IMG/VR virus record: IMGVR_UViG_3300010371_000037
Location: 1-64,000 of that record
Direction: 5' to 3' (one strand)
From: a virus
Length of the DNA stretch: 64,000 nucleotides
Shown: piece by piece, positions 40,027-47,406 of the stretch
Numbering within the stretch: position 1 is the first letter of the stretch
Layout: every line of letters begins with the position of its first letter
Translations under genes and position numbers: made by a program
Notes under the pieces: model-generated
The model's database searches: none
What the model was told of the DNA's origin: nothing
What the model saw: the letters and a program-made list of their open reading frames with translations, nothing else

Positions 40027-40319
40027 AGACTGGCATAGAATTGATCGCTGAAGAGCGTGCTGGTCATTTTTCTAGGGAAGGTTTCACCTTAGAACACGAT
40101 GACCAATACATCAAGGAAGAACTTGCTTCTGCAGCGGCCTGTTATGCAACTCCACATCGCTGGAGACCATTTCCTGTAAGTCAAAGTGGCCAAGCCCCTT
40201 TAATCTGGCCTTGGTCCCCAAAGTGGTGGAAGCCAGGAGAAGATCGTATCAGGGAACTTCAGAAGGCAGGCGCATTGATTGCCGCTGAAATTGATAGACT
40301 CCAGAGGATACAGTCATAA
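40023..40319 (+). CDS. Widespread phage protein (IELIAEERxxHxxxEG type)
   Basis: 98 residues. IELIAEERAGHFSREGFT, EHDDQYIKEELASAAACYA, WPWSPKWWKP and LQKAGALIAAEIDRLQR match a small protein found in a great many phages. Function unknown. Shares its last base with the next ATG. Confidence 0.75.
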   Translation: MKTGIELIAEERAGHFSREGFTLEHDDQYIKEELASAAACYATPHRWRPFPVSQSGQAPLIWPWSPKWWKPGEDRIRELQKAGALIAAEIDRLQRIQS

Positions 40320-40531
40320 TGAATCTTCGGTATGATTATTTCGCTGCAACATGCAATGGTGTAAATAAGCACGCACAGGATGTAATGAATAAATTGGGAA
40401 TAACATACAGATCTTGTATTGGAAGAAGCATGGGTGACGATTATCTATTCTGGGATTGTGAGAATGTTCCTGCAGTCCTTCCAAAATATATTACTGAACA
40501 CACTTATAATCGTGCCGATTACGGACTGTAA
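40319..40531 (+). CDS. Hypothetical protein
   Basis: 70 residues, start in a TAATG overlap. Contains YRSCIGRSMGDDYLFWDCEN. Function unknown. Confidence 0.5.
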   Translation: MNLRYDYFAATCNGVNKHAQDVMNKLGITYRSCIGRSMGDDYLFWDCENVPAVLPKYITEHTYNRADYGL

Positions 40532-40549
40532 ATTATTGAGGATACAATT

Positions 40550-40912
40550 ATGATGATGACAATTCTTTTGTATGCTGGTGTGCTTCTATTGGTCATTGGC
40601 GCTATTGCTGCACTTTGTATTCTGAATTATATTCTAAGTGAAGTCAATTGGCATGCTAAATGGAATTGGGGAAATGCTCGTCAGCTCAAGCGTAGTGTTA
40701 AGTTGGGATGGAATACAGGCGTACCACCTGAAGGCAAAAAGATACTGGTTCGGGGTAATATTTGGATGCATAGTTTTGACAGCAAATACAACGACACCAG
40801 TTGGGCTGTTATGACAGTTAGCAGAGGTCGCTGTTACACACCTAGAGGATCAAGTATGCCCGTCAAGAACATCACTGGCTGGCTTGAAATCGTTGAAGAC
40901 AAACGATCATGA
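40550..40912 (+). CDS. Membrane-anchored protein with a DUF551-like tail
   Basis: 120 residues. N-terminal membrane helix (about 4-28). The C-terminal part NTGVPPEGKKILVRGN, AVMTVSRGRCYTPRGS and NITGWLEIVE follows the layout of DUF551-type domains common in phages. Coupled by ATGA to the next peptide. Confidence 0.6.
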   Translation: MMMTILLYAGVLLLVIGAIAALCILNYILSEVNWHAKWNWGNARQLKRSVKLGWNTGVPPEGKKILVRGNIWMHSFDSKYNDTSWAVMTVSRGRCYTPRGSSMPVKNITGWLEIVEDKRS

Positions 40913-40998
40913 TTGCATTCCTGTCTGAACATTTCTGGGCTCTTTGGTGGCTTATTGTATTTTTCTTGCTTGTATGGGGTAATAAGAGGACTCGCTGA
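40909..40998 (+). CDS. 29-residue membrane peptide
   Basis: ATGA overlap at 40909 and TGATG overlap at 40998. Single helix (FWALWWLIVFFLLVWG) with a basic end. Supported by coupling on both sides. Confidence 0.45.
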   Translation: MIAFLSEHFWALWWLIVFFLLVWGNKRTR

Positions 40999-41531
40999 TG
41001 AGACATCCATATTGGCTTCATGATCTGAAGTCTCGCATCAAATACCATCCTAATCATCTTCACATCAAGACGTTGAAACGCGGATGGGTTGATTGTGATC
41101 ATCAACTCTTGCATGCTTCTATGCAGATCCTTGTTAATTTCGTTGAGAAAGAAAAACGTGATGGTATTGTTGATTGGGACTCTGATGCAAATCATCGCGA
41201 AGCTGCTGAAACAATGGAGCGTCTCTATTATTGGTGGAAACATGATCCTCTTGCACAAGATGCTACTTTGATGCCTTATGGCACGGCCCCTATGGAAGAT
41301 GAAGATGATCCATATGAAGGCATTCTAAACTGGTTGGATGAAATCTATGGGAAAGATGACATTGGTAATTGGACAAAGCGTGTTGTAAGAACATGTAAGA
41401 AACTCAATAAAAACAAAGCTATCATCCAACAGTATTACCAATGCCTGATTCAGCTTGAAAATATAGCTGTGAAGCGGCAGAATAAGGCTCTGAAAGACCT
41501 GATCAACATCCGTAGGTATCTCTGGACTTAA
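40998..41531 (+). CDS. Conserved phage protein (LHDLKSRIKYHPNH type)
   Basis: 177 residues. WLHDLKSRIKYHPNHLHI, KRGWVDCDHQLLHASMQILV and HREAAETMERLYYWWKH match a conserved phage protein of unknown function. The His/Asp/Cys content could support metal binding. Last gene before a 192-base non-coding stretch. Confidence 0.65.
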   Translation: MRHPYWLHDLKSRIKYHPNHLHIKTLKRGWVDCDHQLLHASMQILVNFVEKEKRDGIVDWDSDANHREAAETMERLYYWWKHDPLAQDATLMPYGTAPMEDEDDPYEGILNWLDEIYGKDDIGNWTKRVVRTCKKLNKNKAIIQQYYQCLIQLENIAVKRQNKALKDLINIRRYLWT

Positions 41532-41539
41532 GGAATTCA

Positions 41540-41602
41540 GAAATCTTTGATATTTTGCTAGTTTAAGGTCGGGGCCAAGGGTTTGTAGCTACAAGAAAAT
41601 TT
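41540..41602 (-). repeat. Conserved non-coding element, copy B (minus strand)
   Basis: The reverse complement contains AGCTACAAACCCTTG and ATCAAAGAT at the same distance as copy A at 11282-11340. The rest of 41532-41723 holds no gene that I can see. Confidence 0.6.
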
Positions 41603-41690
41603 CCTAAAACAGTGATTCTAAATTATTGAATTTACTGGTAAATATCTACCAACTTTCAAGAAAAACCAAGAGTCTAGCAAACCAGCATGA

Positions 41691-41698
41691 AATAAATA
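41691..41698 (+). promoter_or_regulatory. Late promoter box AATAAATA
   Basis: AATAAATAGAGTG, 26 bases before the papain-like gene. A hairpin AGAGTG/CACTCT overlaps the expected transcript start. Confidence 0.5.
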
Positions 41699-41723
41699 GA
41701 GTGTCAATACCAAGGGCACTCTA

Positions 41724-42494
41724 ATGTCACCTATCAAACGTTCATATGGGTGGAAGAAGCAACAGCATGATTCAAGAGACAATTTCTTCGGTGTACAAGA
41801 ACCAGTTCAACTACCATCTTCCTTCAGATTGGTTGAAGGAATGCCTGAAGTCTGGGATCAAGGTCAAACCAATAGCTGTACAGCCCATGCTGCATCTGCA
41901 GCCTATGAGTATGAGCTTTCCCAACAACACTTGCCCGATTTCATGCCTTCCCGTTTGTTTCTCTACTACAACGAAAGAATTGAAGAAGGTACAACCAATC
42001 AGGATGCGGGCGCAACTATCCGTGACTCCGTCAAAGCACTTGCCAAATACGGAACTCTCCCAGAAAGTTATTGGCCATTTTCTGAAAGAATATCAGCAGC
42101 ACCTGAATCAGCAGATTATCAAGTCGCTATTAGAAACATTATTACATCCTACAGCGCAGTGCCCCAAGTCCTGCAATCCATCAAAACAGCAATCTTTCAA
42201 AAACACCCTGTCATATTCGGATTTTCAGTCTATGAGTCCTTTGAGTCCGCAGAAGTCGCAAGGACAGGCATTCAGCCCATACCTTCGCCTGCCGAGCAAT
42301 GCCTCGGTGGTCACGCAGTCTTGGCTGTAGGGTTTGATGATTCAAGAAAAAGTTTTTGGATTAGAAACAGTTGGGGAGCAGATTGGGGCCAGGAAGGATA
42401 TTTTTTGATGCCTTATGACTACATAATTAATGTTAAACTAGCAAGTGACTTTTGGATCATAGAATCAGAACTGGAAAATGATAAATCTAGCTAA
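41724..42494 (+). CDS. Papain-like (C1A) cysteine peptidase
   Basis: 256 residues. Catalytic Cys52 in DQGQTNSCTAHA, His in GGHAVLAVGFDD and Asn in FWIRNSWGADWGQEGYF; the oxyanion Gln is in DQGQ. No signal peptide. A late box upstream suggests expression with virion genes, so it may be packaged or act at the host surface. Substrate unknown. Confidence 0.88.
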   Translation: MSPIKRSYGWKKQQHDSRDNFFGVQEPVQLPSSFRLVEGMPEVWDQGQTNSCTAHAASAAYEYELSQQHLPDFMPSRLFLYYNERIEEGTTNQDAGATIRDSVKALAKYGTLPESYWPFSERISAAPESADYQVAIRNIITSYSAVPQVLQSIKTAIFQKHPVIFGFSVYESFESAEVARTGIQPIPSPAEQCLGGHAVLAVGFDDSRKSFWIRNSWGADWGQEGYFLMPYDYIINVKLASDFWIIESELENDKSS

Positions 42495-42711
42495 GTGGCT
42501 TCTTGCTTCAATCAAAGCAAGACGGTTCGCCCGGAATATGGAATGTGTAATTCATTCAATCCATCCTGAACCAAAATTCAAGATTCATTCAAAAATTGAC
42601 AAGCATAATTTGAACCAAGTGACTTATAATATAGACACCGATGATGATAAAGTCATGGGTTGTTTTATATTGATTCAAGAAGCATTGAAGGTGCAAGAAA
42701 ATGGCGCTTGA
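42478..42711 (+). CDS. Hypothetical protein
   Basis: 77 residues, starting inside the protease 3' end. Basic N-terminal helix (LAKWLLASIKARRFARNM) then a His-rich stretch. Overlaps the next gene by 11 bases. Function unknown. Confidence 0.5.
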   Translation: MINLAKWLLASIKARRFARNMECVIHSIHPEPKFKIHSKIDKHNLNQVTYNIDTDDDKVMGCFILIQEALKVQENGA

Positions 42712-42904
42712 AGCAGTCTATCGTAATTGGTTGAAAGGACTTTGGATTTGCACAATCCCTTCAATGGCAACACTGCTCATAAAATTCCTGTTGTGTCCCA
42801 CCACTCCTTGGTGGCTGGTTTTCCTGCCTGTTATTTTGTATATCTGTCTGACAGGTATTTTCGCAATATTCATCCTTTGGGTCATCTCAACAATGTGGGG
42901 CTAA
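42701..42904 (+). CDS. Small two-helix membrane protein
   Basis: 67 residues. Helices about 12-30 and 37-64 with a Pro-rich turn (CPTTPWW). Function unknown. Confidence 0.5.
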   Translation: MALEAVYRNWLKGLWICTIPSMATLLIKFLLCPTTPWWLVFLPVILYICLTGIFAIFILWVISTMWG

Positions 42905-42905
42905 T

Positions 42906-43103
42906 ATGAGTGCAGTTAGAACATATCTGGAAGAAGCACGTGATCTTATAAACAAGCATGGAAATTGGAGTTTGGAGTCATTAACGAATCAATATTGTAG
43001 AGAAATGAAGTGCGATCAGGGGACAGCTATCTATTTCCTTGAGAAAGCAATTGAAGATGATGTGAATTGCATGGATCCATCCTTCGAGACTGATTATGAA
43101 TGA
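42906..43103 (+). CDS. Helical hypothetical protein
   Basis: 65 residues, starting 1 base after the previous stop. Helical with three Cys (QYCREMKCDQG). Overlaps the next gene by 8 bases. Confidence 0.5.
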   Translation: MSAVRTYLEEARDLINKHGNWSLESLTNQYCREMKCDQGTAIYFLEKAIEDDVNCMDPSFETDYE

Positions 43104-43521
43104 ATCTGATAATAAAAACAATGTTGTTTCAGTTGACTTTAAAAATAAGAAGAAAATAGCAACTCAAACAGAACCTGTGGAAACAACCAACAAGATTATG
43201 GTGTCCGATAATAATCCTTTGGAAGAGCAACCTCTACCTTTGAAGGTGCCAGATGTGTTGGAGGATAGTTATAAAAAATTTGTGACTGACCCTGTAAACT
43301 CTAACAAGATTGAATTCATCATAGTTGAATTAATAAAGACAATTTCATCAGAATATCCAGAAATAACAACCTGTCGTTTTGCTGACATACTACTTTTGAA
43401 AGAGTGTGTAATATCATTACTCATGCGTTCATTGCTGAACCAAAACCATCCTTTTCATAACATGGCCGATGGTCTAGAAAAAGCATACAAGGAAAATGAG
43501 AAAAATGGTTTCACAAAATGA
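43096..43521 (+). CDS. Hypothetical protein, paralogue of the gene at 39393
   Basis: 141 residues. Polar N-terminal extension, then the domain shared with 39393 (IVELIKTISSEYPEITTCRF and NHPFHNMADGLEKA). Overlaps the glycosyltransferase by 26 bases. Function unknown. Confidence 0.6.
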   Translation: MNESDNKNNVVSVDFKNKKKIATQTEPVETTNKIMVSDNNPLEEQPLPLKVPDVLEDSYKKFVTDPVNSNKIEFIIVELIKTISSEYPEITTCRFADILLLKECVISLLMRSLLNQNHPFHNMADGLEKAYKENEKNGFTK

Positions 43522-44470
43522 ATTAGATGTGAAGGCGAAAGGTGGGACAGAACTTCTAGGTGAACGTCTAGAAAGATTGGTTGCTCCAGATCTTCTGAAG
43601 GATTTCCAGATCATACGTTCCAGATTCCGTGGCTTTGATGAATCCAAGAAACATCATGTATTCTGGGAACATGATCTACCAGAAGATCCAGAGTCAGTAA
43701 CTGTATTCGAAAATGAAAAGATTTTAGAAAGACTAGATGCAATTGTGTTCTTGACACGATGGCAGAGGAATGAATTTCTGAGGACCTTTCCTAAATTGTT
43801 GCCACATAAATGTGCGATCATTAGGAATGCGATTGATCCGATTGATATTCTACAAAAACAAAAAGTAGATGATAAGATTCATTTGATCTACACGCCGACT
43901 CCCCATCGTGGTTTGGAGTTGTTGGTCCCAGTGTTTCATGCTCTGACTCAAGAATTTCCAAATAAATTGCATCTTGATGTGTATTCAAGTTTCAAGTTGT
44001 ATGGATGGGAAGAAAGAGACAAACCATATCAGAAATTGTTTGAAGATATCAAGTCTCATCCTGATATGACTTATCATGGTACTGTTTCAAATGATAAAAT
44101 CAGGGAAGCTCTCCTGAAATCTGATATTTTTGTTTATCCTTCTATCTGGAAAGAAACATCCTGTCTTTGTTTGATTGAAGCAATGTCTGCAGGATTGACT
44201 TGCGTTTGTAGTGATCTGGCAGCCATTCCAGAAACATCAGGCAATTTAATCCACCTTTATTCCTACATTCCGGATCTTAACATACATCTGCAGACGTTCT
44301 ACAATGCATGTAGAGGAACAATTCATCAATATATAAATGGTCCCAGGGGATTATCAGAAGCTGCAAATTTTACCAAAACTTATTCAGATATGTTGCATAA
44401 CACAGAACTTATGCGATTGAACTGGACTCACATTCTCAACATGATCAAGGTTAGCCATGAAAAAGTCTAA
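43496..44470 (+). CDS. GT-B glycosyltransferase (family 4-like)
   Basis: 324 residues. KGGTELLGERL near the N-terminus, LDAIVFLTRWQRNEF, IRNAIDPIDI, YTPTPHRGLELL and the acidic sugar-nucleotide block PSIWKETSCLCLIEAMSAG fit retaining GT-B glycosyltransferases. ATG 43496 or 43505. Possible targets are virion protein, DNA base or host surface sugar; sequence does not tell. Confidence 0.8.
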   Translation: MRKMVSQNELDVKAKGGTELLGERLERLVAPDLLKDFQIIRSRFRGFDESKKHHVFWEHDLPEDPESVTVFENEKILERLDAIVFLTRWQRNEFLRTFPKLLPHKCAIIRNAIDPIDILQKQKVDDKIHLIYTPTPHRGLELLVPVFHALTQEFPNKLHLDVYSSFKLYGWEERDKPYQKLFEDIKSHPDMTYHGTVSNDKIREALLKSDIFVYPSIWKETSCLCLIEAMSAGLTCVCSDLAAIPETSGNLIHLYSYIPDLNIHLQTFYNACRGTIHQYINGPRGLSEAANFTKTYSDMLHNTELMRLNWTHILNMIKVSHEKV

Positions 44471-44663
44471 GAAGTATTACAAGCAGCGTTTCAATGATTT
44501 CTGCGCAATTGCATGGTTGGGTATACATGCTACTCCTGAACGCGCCAGAGCATTACATCATGGAATGCAGGATGCGATTATGAATCCTCTTGAGGATATA
44601 ACCAAGATCAAAAAGACTGAAAATGCGGTTCAGGAACCAGTATTGGTTGAGGAGGCTGCATGA
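44457..44663 (+). CDS. Hypothetical protein
   Basis: 68 residues. Basic start (KKSKKYYKQRFNDF), then LGIHATPERARALHHGMQDA and an acidic tail. Coupled on both sides. Function unknown. Confidence 0.5.
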   Translation: MKKSKKYYKQRFNDFCAIAWLGIHATPERARALHHGMQDAIMNPLEDITKIKKTENAVQEPVLVEEAA

Positions 44664-44890
44664 TCACAATCTATGGAAAGCCAAATTGCATTTATTGCGA
44701 TCAAGCAAAACTCTTGTTGAATTCACACAATCTTGATTATGACTACAAAGAACTTGATAGGGATTTCACTCGAGAGGAACTTCTAGAGTTGAATCCAAAT
44801 GCAAGAACATTTCCACAGGTCTTTGATGGTGATCGTTTGATTGGTGGTTATGATGATCTCTTGTTTGAATGTTCAAAACTCTGGCTCTGA
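44660..44890 (+). CDS. Glutaredoxin
   Basis: 76 residues with the redox motif CIYC (Cys10, Cys13), the cis-Pro loop in ARTFPQVF and GGYDDL near the end. Likely the electron donor for the NrdA tail, like T4 NrdC. ATGA overlap with the previous gene. Confidence 0.92.
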   Translation: MITIYGKPNCIYCDQAKLLLNSHNLDYDYKELDRDFTREELLELNPNARTFPQVFDGDRLIGGYDDLLFECSKLWL

Positions 44891-44905
44891 AGAATAAAAT
44901 CATGA

Positions 44906-45193
44906 ATGAATTTAAGAATGAATCTCTCTGAACGACTATTTTGCTCCACATTTGCTAGAGCAGAAATAGAAAACATGTTGGAGCCGTCTATCCCAGACTG
45001 GTGTGATTGGCATCTATCTTGGGATTATTATGATGATTCTATAGAGCTCCATGGCATGCCATTGGATTGGAAAATTTCTACTGGAATCTTACAGAAGTTG
45101 TTTGATGAGGGATTTCAAAGAGTTTGGGTCAATTACAGCGACAAGTCTGAAAAATATTACGCAAAGGCATATCCAGAAGGATGGAACAAATGA
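44906..45193 (+). CDS. Hypothetical protein
   Basis: 95 residues; ATG 44906 or 44918. Trp/Asp rich (WCDWHLSWDYYDDS). Its stop overlaps the dUTPase start (ATGA). Function unknown. Confidence 0.5.
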   Translation: MNLRMNLSERLFCSTFARAEIENMLEPSIPDWCDWHLSWDYYDDSIELHGMPLDWKISTGILQKLFDEGFQRVWVNYSDKSEKYYAKAYPEGWNK

Positions 45194-45636
45194 TTGAAAT
45201 TAGAATTCTACCCCATGGCGAACCATTCTACAAGAAAGAAGCATTCACTGGGAGCAAATTGGGTGGTTTGGACCTCCGTGTAACTGAGGATGTTTTCCTG
45301 CAACCTAATGAAATCAAGATGGTTCCAAGTGGACTATCAGTATGGCTGCAGGACCCATTCTTGTTGGGATTGGTTTACATTCGCTCAAGTATTGGCAGAA
45401 TGGGAGTTAGACTGGCCAATGGTACAGGTGTGATTGATCCTGACTATCAAGGTGAACTGATTCAATGTTTGCATAACTATGGTGGCAAGCCAATCAACTT
45501 CACGGCTGGTGACCGTGTCGCCCAATTGATAGTTACTCCACAAATCAATATCAACAAACACCTACAGTTAGTCTGTGAATTCACTTCTGGAACAGAACGT
45601 GGAGAAGGTGGTTTTGGAAGTTCTGGAATCAAATGA
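45190..45636 (+). CDS. dut: dUTP diphosphatase
   Basis: 148 residues from the ATG at 45190 (AGAAGGA upstream; a start at 45181 adds three residues). All five trimeric dUTPase motifs: GGLDLR, RSSIGRMG, GVIDPDYQGE, AGDRVAQLIV and ERGEGGFGSSG. It removes dUTP and supplies dUMP for ThyX. Confidence 0.93.
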   Translation: MIEIRILPHGEPFYKKEAFTGSKLGGLDLRVTEDVFLQPNEIKMVPSGLSVWLQDPFLLGLVYIRSSIGRMGVRLANGTGVIDPDYQGELIQCLHNYGGKPINFTAGDRVAQLIVTPQININKHLQLVCEFTSGTERGEGGFGSSGIK

Positions 45637-45990
45637 AACAGAAAGTTAGAATTCTAGTTTGCGGTGGTCGCAATTATGATGACTACATCAAACTGAATAC
45701 AGTTTTGAATGCTCTAAATGAAGAAGTTGAAATCGTGGAAATCATTCATGGCGACGCATCAGGCGCTGATTCAATGGCAGGTTACTGGGGGAAATCAAAA
45801 TGGTATCAAAGTGACCCCAGTTCCTGCCGATTGGTCTGGATTACATTGCGCTGCTGGACGTGTCAGAAACAAGAAGATGTTAGAAATGGAACCAGATGGT
45901 GTTGTTGCTTTTCCTGGTGGGAATGGAACCAAAAACATGATTTCAATTTCAAGAAAAGCAGGCGTCCCTGTTTGGGAAATTCACAGTTAA
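45633..45990 (+). pseudogene. SLOG-superfamily protein (DUF2493-like) with a frameshift
   Basis: The first frame (from ATG 45633) gives KVRILVCGGRNYDDY and IIHGDASGADSMAGYWGKS. The rest of the domain (NGIKVTPVPADW, AAGRVRNKKML, GVVAFPGGNGTKNMI, AGVPVWEIHS) is in another frame from about 45800 to 45990. Joining the two needs one base skipped in AAAA at 45797-45800. The intact domain would be a Rossmann-like nucleotide-binding protein of 118 residues. A sequencing error, a recent mutation or a programmed +1 shift are all possible. Confidence 0.7.
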
Positions 45991-46093
45991 GGAAGATTAA
46001 TTTTTTGAATGGGAATCAATTATCATTATAAATCTAAGGAAGAGTCAAGGCATCAGGACGATCCATTCAACAATCATACAAAGGTAAAGTAAC

Positions 46094-47050
46094 ATGGCAA
46101 TCAATTTCAAAGATTTAAAGCGTGGTTCAGCAGATTCATTTGAGAAGCTGCGTCAGGAAGTAGAAAAGAGCAACACCAATAAGTACAGCAAGGATGAGCG
46201 TTACTGGGAACCAACTGTTGATAAGGATGGCAATGGTTCTGCAATTATTCGTTTCCTGCCAGCTTGTGAGGGCGAAGAAATTCCGTTTGTAAAGTATTTT
46301 GATCATGGTTTTAAGGGTCCAACTGGACGTTGGTATATCAATCTCTCCAGAACGACTCTGGGCGAAGAGGATCCTGTTTCTGTTCTGAATAGCAAGTTGT
46401 GGAACTCAAGTAAGGATGATGAGAGTGCTGCTCGTAAGATGGCACGTGCACAACGTCGCCAGTTGCATTATGTCTCAAACATCAAGGTAGTCCGTGATCC
46501 AGGAAACGTTGCCAATGAAGGTAAAGTGTTCTTGTATCGCTATGGTGCCAAGATCTGGAAGAAGGTCAATGATGTAATGCATCCGGAGTTTGAAGGTGAT
46601 GAACCAGTAAATCCATTTGATATGTGGACTGGTGCCAATTTCCGTCTGATTATCAAGAAGGAAAATGGATATCGCTCTTATGAATCTTCTAAGTTTGAAT
46701 CTGCAAAACCCATTTCAGATTCGGATGAAGAGATTGAAAAGATCTGGTCTCAAACCTATCCTCTTCTTCCTGAAGTGGCTCCAAACAAGTTCAAGACTTA
46801 TCAGGAGCTGGAAGCTAATCTGCGTTCAGTGATTGGTAATTCAGCTGACTTGATTTTGGGCGAAACCAACGCATCAGCAGCGCCAACACAAACTGCGACA
46901 AGGCCTGTTGAAGTTTCAGAGCATGCTAAGAAGGAAGAGACAAGTCCTTCAACTGTTATTGCTAAGCAAGCGGAAGAAGTTGCACAAACTTCAATCTCAG
47001 ATGAAGAGGAAGATGAAGCAATGGCATTCTTCAAGGACATTGCAGGTTAA
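46094..47050 (+). CDS. 32: Single-stranded DNA-binding protein, T4 gp32 family
   Basis: 318 residues. The N-terminal basic stretch, then GSAIIRFLPACEGEEIPFVK and FDHGFKGPTGRWYINLSRTT, match the gp32 OB core. The C-terminal acidic tail ends DEEEDEAMAFFKDIAG, the region that recruits replication partners in T4. The cysteines of the T4 zinc site are missing. Its upstream region has a possible promoter (GTTAAGGAAGATTAAT about 45987, TATCAT about 19 bases on). Confidence 0.92.
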   Translation: MAINFKDLKRGSADSFEKLRQEVEKSNTNKYSKDERYWEPTVDKDGNGSAIIRFLPACEGEEIPFVKYFDHGFKGPTGRWYINLSRTTLGEEDPVSVLNSKLWNSSKDDESAARKMARAQRRQLHYVSNIKVVRDPGNVANEGKVFLYRYGAKIWKKVNDVMHPEFEGDEPVNPFDMWTGANFRLIIKKENGYRSYESSKFESAKPISDSDEEIEKIWSQTYPLLPEVAPNKFKTYQELEANLRSVIGNSADLILGETNASAAPTQTATRPVEVSEHAKKEETSPSTVIAKQAEEVAQTSISDEEEDEAMAFFKDIAG

Positions 47051-47052
47051 GG

Positions 47053-47328
47053 ATGCCACATTGCAGATGTTCTCATTGTGGACGCAGACAAACATTAACA
47101 CGTCATCCAGATGAATATATCCGAAAACATTATGCTAATTGTCGATTCTGTAAGAAATCGCCAAAAGTCTATGTTGATCACTATAGGGACTCTGGAAAAG
47201 AAAGGAAAAAGCAAGGAAAACCTTGTAATTGTTTAGGATATTTCTTTCCCCACAGGAAAGGGTCTGGATGGTGTGAAAATGGTGGTCCACTATTTTTGAA
47301 AAATGAAGAAAGAGAAAGCTGGAGCTAG
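47053..47328 (+). CDS. Cys-rich zinc-ribbon phage protein
   Basis: 91 residues starting 2 bases after gp32. CRCSHCGRRQTLTRHPDEY, CRFCKK, KPCNCLGYFFPHRKGSGWC: several CxxC pairs, a layout common in small phage proteins. Probably zinc-binding. The stop is TAG, which is rare in this window. Confidence 0.65.
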   Translation: MPHCRCSHCGRRQTLTRHPDEYIRKHYANCRFCKKSPKVYVDHYRDSGKERKKQGKPCNCLGYFFPHRKGSGWCENGGPLFLKNEERESWS

Positions 47329-47346
47329 GATACATCTAGACCAGCA

Positions 47347-47354
47347 AATAAATA
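47347..47354 (+). promoter_or_regulatory. Late promoter box AATAAATA
   Basis: AATAAATAGAGGG, 53 bases before the tail fibre start, directly overlapping the terminator stem at 47357. Confidence 0.5.
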
Positions 47355-47356
47355 GA

Positions 47357-47386
47357 GGGTGCAGTCGCAAGGCTGCATCCTTTTTT
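47357..47386 (+). terminator. Terminator between gp32 block and tail fibre
   Basis: 8-bp stem GGGTGCAG/CTGCATCC followed by T6. The late box just upstream would start transcripts inside the stem and so escape it. Confidence 0.7.
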
Positions 47387-47406
47387 GTTGATAGAGTACA
47401 GATATC

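Noticed and set aside
41746-42330. 194-codon frame overlapping the papain-like gene
   Set aside because: Same strand, other frame; the papain motifs prove the first frame and this one shows no domain.
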